Of a stretch of DNA of 64,000 nt, positions 57,961 to 64,000 are shown one piece after another. The notes beneath the pieces were generated by a model. The model searched no databases, was not told the origin of the DNA, and worked only from the letters and a program-made list of their open reading frames with translations. A program made the translations under genes and the position numbers. Position 1 is the first letter of the stretch. Each line of letters opens with the position of its first letter. Source of the stretch: Fomes fomentarius (lineage: Eukaryota; Basidiomycota; Agaricomycetes; Polyporales; Polyporaceae); assembly GCA_022606135.1 (NCBI GenBank), contig JABYQN010000015.1, positions 372,001 to 436,000 of the forward strand, given 5' to 3'.

Positions 57961-59000
57961 GTTGCCTTATGTCAGTCTCAAGCGATGACCTAGAAGTGCG
58001 CACAAGCGTAACTTGTCCTCCGCGCGCCTTAACAGTGAAAAGGTCTCAAGTTCTTGTCCACGACCTCCACCGCACTTTGATATGACGACCACCAAACGTA
58101 TTCTCATGTTTATACTCATGACCACACGAACACGAACACGACTTCGCCGCCGCCAACCGCGCATATCTCCACGAACACGCGCACACACATCCCGGCGGCG
58201 CAGCAGCGCATCCGCACGCACACCAGCGAGGTCTCCGCGATGCAGCGGTTCTGGCCCGATCTCTTCGATGAAGAGCGTACAGTTGTGATGGACTGTGCGT
58301 GCAGCACGGGTACGTCTGTCTTTCACTTTTGTTGAGGAGGGATGCACATGCACAGTCATGGTACTGTTGCGGTGTCTCTGAGAGACAGGGATGGTCTTGC
58401 AGCAGCTGTGCCAGTAGGTGAAGAGCGTCGTTGGGGTCGATATTAGCCAGGGTTTGGTGGACTTGTATAATGCCCAGGCCGCGAACCAGGGATTGGAGCC
58501 TAAGGAAATGGGGCGAGTCGTGTGAAACGATTGGACTCGTGTGCACGGAGTTGAAGGGTGAGCCAGGCGAATCGGATGGGATCAAGTTTGATGTTATCGT
58601 TGTGAGTACTCAGTACTCAATACTCATTCCTTCTCCTTCCGAATGTCGGGAGTCGAGGCAACACAACATGACCAACATTCTGAATGTCAGCGTTGCAGTG
58701 TTGCGCATCCTACCACCACTTCCCCTCCATCGGAGACACGACGCGCGTGCTCGCGTCCTTCCTCAAACCCGGGGCTCGCTACTTGTCGCAGACATCAAAG
58801 CTGCTGGGGTGAACGGCGAGCTGTTTGCGGCCTCTCATCACCACATCGTCCCTCACAGGCATGGGCGGTGTAGGGCTCATAGGCTTTCACTTCCACGATG
58901 CGTTTTGGGCGAAGCTCAAGGCGACGGAGGAGACACAGTGGTTTGTCGTACGGGGCGAGAAGCCGATATAGCTCGAGGAACGGTTTGAGGTTGATGCCGT
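57960..59000 (+). pseudogene. Class I SAM-dependent methyltransferase pseudogene
   Basis: Fragments of a fungal S-adenosylmethionine-dependent methyltransferase appear in order but in different frames. LFDEERTVVMDCACSTG (58260-58315) is the SAM-binding motif I. VCTELKGEPGESDGIKFDVIV (58535-58598) is the motif II region. After an apparent intron (GTGAGT...TTGCAG) comes CCASYHHFPSIGDTTRVLASFLKPG, then, one base out of frame, SLLVADIKAAGVNGELFAASHHHIVPHRHG. A further shift gives FHFHDAFWAKLKATEETQWFV. At least three frame breaks and no clear start make it a pseudogene. The substrate is unknown. Confidence 0.8.
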
Positions 59001-59322
59001 CACGAGAGGATTTTTGTATCGTGGGTTTGCGTGCTGATCCCCCAGTACGACATATATATAAGGCCTATCAGCTCATGGAATGCAATGATTCGCACTTCCA
59101 GTGACAGGCGTGATACTGTGGGCGACGGTGACACTAAGCGAAAGCGAAAACACTCATAGGACAGGATACAAAGTGAGATTCAAGGGGCGATTCGTCGACC
59201 CTAAGACCAGTACTTGCAGAAATGCTTGGGACGCGAGACATCATCTATAAAGGTACAACAATTGCGCAAAATCCTAGAACACTCTCGGGTTGTAGATAGA
59301 CTTCTCGAAGTCACTACTGCGC

Positions 59323-60537
59323 TCAGGACAAGAGTGTATTAGGTATGACTGGATTATGAAAGATTGAAGAACGTACCTTTTTGGTCCGCTTTTCCTTCTT
59401 CCCAAGCAACGACCCAGTATCATCCACTCCGAATATTTTAGGCAACGAATTCCACAGTTTCGTCAACTCATCCCTCTCCCGCCCTCTCACCCACGAGACA
59501 CATGTTGTACATAGTGGCCTCTCGGTCCCAAATACACCGTGATCGAGTGCACCACGAAGCGGGTCGTTGCGCATGAGAACTAGCCAGTGGCGCTGCAATC
59601 GATCAAGCGAGGATCTCCAACTTTGCCCACAAGCCTTGGTGCACGAAGGGGAAGGGCCTTTGGATAATGATTGCACGTACTCGTGCGTTGCCGTCATCAG
59701 CGTGCGCATTCCCTCGATGCAGCGGGACAGATCGTCCCTTGAGAGGTAGTCTACCGTGCCATCTTCACGGCTGTGGCCTTTGGCTATGTCCCCTCCAAGG
59801 GCAGAGCAATGGTAGAAGGCGGCTGGGAGGATACTGAGGGTGTTCGTAAGGCGTGCAAGGTTGATCGCGCCGATTGCGTATGACAGGGTCACCTTGTGCT
59901 CTGACGTACTCCTGTCTTGTGGTGTGGTGGAGAAAGAGCCATAGTACACCTCGAAGAATCGTTCGTATGCGTCTGGATACATGTCCTTGAGCGCAGAGAT
60001 GGCGTATTGCTCTACAAAGATGATCTCGTATTTGTGTGCGAGGCGAAGTACTGTGGATATCGCGTGGAAGTCACTTCGGATGTTATGTGAGAGCTTTGGG
60101 ATCCTGCAGCGCAATGATGAGATATAGCATCAGTATATAAGCAAACAATTGAGTGCGTACATCTTTGAGTCTTTGGGCAGTAAGATGCGCAAGAGGTGCT
60201 TCCATTCATGAGAAGAGTCTAAGACTTGAACGACTCGTACCGCATCAATCTGGGCAGCCGATGCGATAGCAGGGGAAGATAGCATGTTGCGGAGTACAGG
60301 TGACTGGGATGCAAGAAGTCCTGAGTATACCCGGAAGGCGACAGTGTCAGAGGCTAAGAGGACCACATTGCCATCTTGGAACCAGAACTCTTCGTCGTGT
60401 GTCGCATTGGAAGGAAGGACAACACTTGCATCTATCGCCACCTCCGTGACCTGGGAAGAAGTGACGGTTTCCGAGCGTGCTCGCTTTTGAGGCCGTTGAC
60501 TCCCTTCATCGAGTTGTGGGTCGCTTGAGTCAGACAT
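59323..60537 (-). CDS. BTB/POZ-domain protein
   Basis: BTB paralogue lying about 44 kb from the others, about 385 residues. Exons are 60537-60161 and 60103-59323, with a 57-base phase-2 intron at the family position. The N-terminus (RPQKRAR) is basic as in its relatives. The BTB core reads FWFQDGNVVLLASDTVAFRVY, then LLASQSPVLRNML, then VQVLDSSHEWKHLLRILLP. Exon 2 has VLRLAHKYEIIFVEQYAISAL, IGAINLARLTNTLSILPAAF, REDGTVDYLSRDDLSRCIEG, a CTTCVSWVRGRERDE cysteine pair and LPKIFGVDDTG. The last 20 residues have no counterpart. A GTACGT donor at about 59375 suggests that splicing could end the protein earlier. Confidence 0.87.
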
Positions 60538-60962
60538 GACTGGTATCGATGGAATCAAGATTAAGTTCTGGGCGTCGGTCAGGCAGTGGGCGGATCTCAC
60601 GTTCCCACACACTACTGGTGCAAAAATTCAATCTAGTACTGGTTCTGCCTGTCCTGCGGTAGTAGAGTTTAATACTACCAACTGCTGACGCTCACTGCGA
60701 ATGGCATTGTGCTCAGATACCGATACCACCACTGTGCTTATTGTCATTATATGGTCACACAGAAACGCGGGGTACTAACGCTCCATCATGAAATCTCCAC
60801 GTAACATCTTTGAGTCCAGCCTGAAGCCTCAGAAGTTAACGAGTGCTACTATTATGGCGAGGGAATAGTTGACAATGTGGTATGCTCTCCCGAATCTCCT
60901 TCATGTGTATAGCACCCTTTGTCTTTCTCGAGAATACCGTATCAATTCTCGTAGGTATAAAC
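60538..60962. other. Intergenic, nothing recognised
   Basis: Promoter side of the BTB gene. No other feature seen. Confidence 0.35.
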
Positions 60963-61790
60963 TCAGCTAGAAGGGTATGGTGGAGGTAACGTAGAGCCAA
61001 TGGACTCGCTCATGAGATCCTCCTCTCCAAGCACATCTGCAGTTCTCCCTCCTCCAAGGCTGATGCCTGCATCTATCTCAACTCTCCTGACCCTATTGAT
61101 TTTTTGTTCCTGTCTATCTTGTGCATGAGGTCTCCCATACAGATTGGCGTATGCCATATTGGAGGGATGAGAGGTGAGAGATATTGGTGCTACCAGCAGA
61201 GAATGATCATGACATTCACGACCGGCAGAGTGTATGAAAACCAGGACATCTGTGAGCTAGAAGCTGCAGAGAGGATGTACACCTGCTGACGAAGAGGTGA
61301 ACCGCAAAAAAGACCATGTCATACATGGCACCAAACTACATCTCCGAGACAATAGTCAGCGGGACAGTGGCTTGATGATCCGATCGTAAAAAGTGTGGTT
61401 GTTTACAGACGAAGGTATGAACAGATATTACACAAAGTGTCAGTCAATGTGGCCCAGCATACTTGTGAAGTGGCCGTTGTTGATGGCCCATAATAAAACT
61501 CTGCTCACTAGCTAAGGAAACCATTGGTTACATTCTTTTTGAGGATGGCAAAGTGTGTGAAGAGGCATCGCATCAGTAGATGGGAGCTGGACAGCCAACA
61601 CAGAACATCTGTTAGTACCTTCATTGGCTCTAGGCTCTGGATGTCATACCTGAACCCCGGTGTCTCATGTCTCCCAAGGCTATGACGAGCAAGCCGGTGA
61701 CAAGACTGTTCATCACCATACCCACGCTCAGAGCTGCATTGGTGACTAATGAGTGAGCGCATACACCAATCAACGAGATACATATGCTAC
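60963..61790 (-). pseudogene. Multi-pass membrane protein relic with PPPY tail
   Basis: On the minus strand, a helix-like stretch VTNAALSVGMVMNSLVTGLL at about 61685-61750 resembles the NLxVTGLI helix of Agaricomycete seven-helix proteins. A NNHTFYD segment and an ATVPLTIVSEM segment follow, broken by stops. The last exon is clean: RRVEIDAGISLGGG, then SESIGSTLPPPYPSS to the stop at 60963. This tail closely resembles the tails of the PPPY single-pass proteins. Stops in the membrane region indicate a pseudogene, although the final 64 codons are open. Confidence 0.55.
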
Positions 61791-62032
61791 GTGAGAGGGA
61801 GATGTGTTGAGGTCTTTCAGCTAATTGACACAGTCCATAGTAGCTCTAGCCTACACTCAAGTGTTCCGTCGGGGCCCCTCTTGACTCTCTACCACCACCA
61901 GCGGGTTTTTTCCCACGCTAAGACCCTATAGGGGAGGGCTCTCAGCGTGCGGCATCCACTCTCTGACGGTTCTTCCTAGAGATTTAGATACACACAACAC
62001 TTACTTCAAGTACGCGGAGGGGTTCTCTCGCT

Positions 62033-63721
62033 ATGCCTGGAAGCCAGACGTCATCGGCGACCCTGGGGAAAAGAAGCACGACGACAGCGGCACAGTTAGG
62101 CGCCAGCGCCAGCTCAGCAGCAGGCAGAACGGCATCGACGTCAAAACAGCTGAAGAAGCCTCCCACCACGCAAAAGACCCTTTTTGAGGACGCGGAGAAG
62201 ATCATCCCGGACCTCGATGGCGCCGTTTCATTCCTACAACAGCGACAACTTATTCCGCCAGGCGACGACTCAGTATCACAGGCGGCACTCACCACGGGGC
62301 TTCTCCATTTTGCTTTCGCCTCGCCGACGCAAGATCTCGCACGGAAGGGGCTCATCGCCTTCGCGCATCTCGCCAAAGCAGTCCTCTCCCAGCAGTTGCA
62401 GGACGCGATCGCGCCGACAGTAGCAGAGCGAGTCGAGACCCAAATCCAGATCCGGCTGGATCACCACACGACGCAGATGGAAGAAAAGCTAGAGGATGCC
62501 ACTATGGCCTTGGACGAGGTCAGGAAGGAAGTGGATCAGTGGGTGGAGCGGCTGACGGCGGCGTGCACACGGGTGGAGCAGGCGGAGGACAGGCTGCTAG
62601 GCATGCAGAAGGAATTACAGGCAGTGGGGCAGGCAGGGCAGGTTCAAGGTGCGTCGCAAGCGACACCTCCCCCGCTAACTCTCGACTCCGCGCCTGTGCG
62701 AACGCGCAGGGCGGTGAACCTTGCGGAGCTCCTACAACGACAGCTCCTCGTGCGCGGCGCCGCCCTTAAGGACCCGCAGGGGGATTCCCTAACGGACCGG
62801 GAGGTCCTGGAGCGGGCCCGTCAAGCGTTGGATCTCATGGCGAAGGACGGACTTACCCCGCTGGCGGGCACCACGGTCGAGGCGGCAAAGGTACAGCCGC
62901 ACGGCGATGTCGTTTACACCTTCTCCAATGCCGCCGCCGCGCGTTGGATCGTACGCCAACACATATCGGTCGCCTTCTCGCGAAAAATGGGCATGGAAGC
63001 ACGCATCGTGGAGCGCCTGTACAAGTTGGTCGTCGAGGGAGTCCCGGTCGGCTTCGAGCCTCGCAGCACTGCGGGGCTCCGCACGCTGGAAGAGGCGAAC
63101 GGGATGGAGAAGGGGGTCTTTGAACGCGCTGAGTGGATCAAGCCACCGGAGAAGCGTCACCCAGGTCAGCGTACGGCGTTCCTGCTACTCACGGTCTCAG
63201 GTATAGAGCATGCGAATCGGGCACTCAAGGGCCTCACGGTATTGGGGCGGCGCGTCCTGGTCCGGCGCGAACTCGTCGAGCCCAAGCGCTGTGCCAAGTG
63301 CCAGAGCTATGACGGCCACTTTGCTAAGGAGTGCGCGTCGGAGGTTGACGTCTGCGCCACGTGTACTGGTGCCCACCCGACCGCGCAGTGCAACGTCAAG
63401 GACCCGGCCCACTTCCACTGTGCGGGCTGTGCCATGACGGGACATGCGGCCTGGGACCGGAGCTGCCCCACGCTGCGCCTCAAGGTGCGTGCTCACTCCG
63501 CTCGGTGAGCTGACAGTGGCTTTAGGTTTTTCGTGACGAACAACCCCGAGACTTGGGTCACAGAGGAAGAGGAGCTACTTCAGGCTCCGCCTCCACCCAC
63601 GGTCTGGTCGCAGCTCTGCCACCGCTTTGTGGACGATGACACGCAGCAACCAGGGCGCACGCAGTCCCGGCTTGATAACTACCTCAGTGGCCAGCCGACG
63701 TCCAATGCACACCGTCAATGA
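62033..63721 (+). pseudogene. Retrotransposon ORF1 (gag-like), one in-frame stop
   Basis: Nucleic-acid-binding ORF1 protein of the LINE. It has a Ser/Thr/Ala-rich N-terminus, then a helical, coiled-coil-like region with heptad-compatible segments (about residues 135-210). An RNA-binding-like domain follows. Three zinc knuckles come next: CAKCQSYDGHFAKEC, CATCTGAHPTAQC and CAGCAMTGHAAWDRSC. A TGA at 63506-63508 interrupts the frame. The same frame then continues with FRFFVTNNPETWVTEEEELL, the expected C-terminal extension, to a TGA at 63719-63721. A C-to-T change of an Arg codon (CGA to TGA) explains the stop. The upstream 491 codons are open. Confidence 0.82.
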
Positions 63722-64000
63722 GTGCGCCCGCCACCACTCTACGCATCTGGCAGCAAAACCAGAATAAATCGAACACGGCCCAGCAAGACACGCTTGGCAA
63801 AATATTTACTACTGACTACGACATCATTGCATTACAGGAACAGTACGTCGACTTCAAAAAGCTCACGCGGAGCACGTTGCACTGGCGGGTGGTGTATCTT
63901 ACACTGCGAGACCCGGATGCGGCCAGTCGGGCACGTTCCGCCCTGCTCGTCAGCAAGAAGCTCTCTACCAATGCCTGGTCCCCATAACGATACCACACCC
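63718..64000 (+). pseudogene. Retrotransposon ORF2, N-terminal endonuclease part
   Basis: Start of the ORF2 polyprotein. LRIWQQNQNKS and IIALQEQYVDF are the first strands and the catalytic Glu region of an apurinic/exonuclease-endonuclease-phosphatase domain. The ATG at 63718 overlaps the ORF1 stop as ATGA, a layout that allows termination-reinitiation. The frame ends at a TAA at 63985-63987 after SKKLSTNAWSP. Losing one base in the preceding CCCC run would explain this, since the next frame reads on as ITIPHP. The rest, including the reverse transcriptase, lies beyond the window. Confidence 0.75.

Larger units (their letters stand above)
61860..64000 (+). mobile_element. Non-LTR retrotransposon (Tad-like LINE), 5' portion
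   Basis: The right end of the window is the 5' part of a LINE-type element, with a presumed 5' untranslated region from about 61860, an ORF1 with gag-type zinc knuckles and the start of an endonuclease/reverse-transcriptase ORF2. The element runs off the window. The 5' boundary is a guess, placed between the membrane-protein relic and ORF1. Confidence 0.8.

Noticed and set aside
63533..63721. Separate small gene between ORF1 and ORF2
   Set aside because: It lies in the same frame as ORF1 after the TGA at 63506, so it is the C-terminal end of ORF1.

Overview
The window looks like genomic DNA of a basidiomycete fungus, probably a wood-decay agaricomycete close to Polyporales. Genes are split by many 50-60 bp GT-AG introns. 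The gene content is typical of Agaricomycetes: BTB/POZ paralogues, FunK1-type protein kinases, a DUF6533 membrane protein, GPI-type pepsin-like proteases and a Tad-like non-LTR retrotransposon. Family names come from recognised motifs and paralogue comparison inside the window. No database search was possible, so organism and family placement are inference.

Region 1 (1-28 kb) is a patchwork of duplicated families. A short-chain dehydrogenase (1759-2930) has a decayed paralogue at 17157-17800. Seven BTB/POZ loci lie between 0.6 and 15.3 kb (four plausible genes, one damaged gene, two relics), and an eighth sits at 59.3-60.5 kb. Two aspartic proteases (6989-8803 minus, 22487-24337 plus) share all six intron positions, and a third exists as an exon relic at 20.1 kb. 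A NmrA-like protein, an intact DUF6533 gene with a crippled tandem copy, and a sugar transporter complete the block.

Region 2 (28.6-37.3 kb) holds two tandem FunK1-type kinases on the minus strand and a C2H2-like zinc-finger gene.

Region 3 (37.8-56.8 kb) is a direct segmental duplication of about 8 kb. Copy A (about 37.84-45.62 kb) and copy B (about 48.30-56.83 kb) each carry a non-coding block, a type-B carboxylesterase and a single-pass membrane protein ending in a PPPY motif. The esterase is intact in B and internally deleted in A. A third PPPY gene and a relic of a multi-pass membrane protein lie between the copies. Copy B begins at an internal point of that relic.

Region 4 (57-64 kb) holds a methyltransferase pseudogene, the last BTB gene, a second multi-pass relic with a PPPY tail, and the 5' part of a non-LTR retrotransposon. 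Its ORF1 has one in-frame stop. Its ORF2 start overlaps the ORF1 stop as ATGA, and its ORF2 frame breaks just before the window ends.

The most novel-looking elements are the PPPY-tailed receptor-like family, whose cytoplasmic tail is shared with an unrelated multi-pass family, and the BTB family with its shared phase-2 intron. Neither has a known function that I can name.
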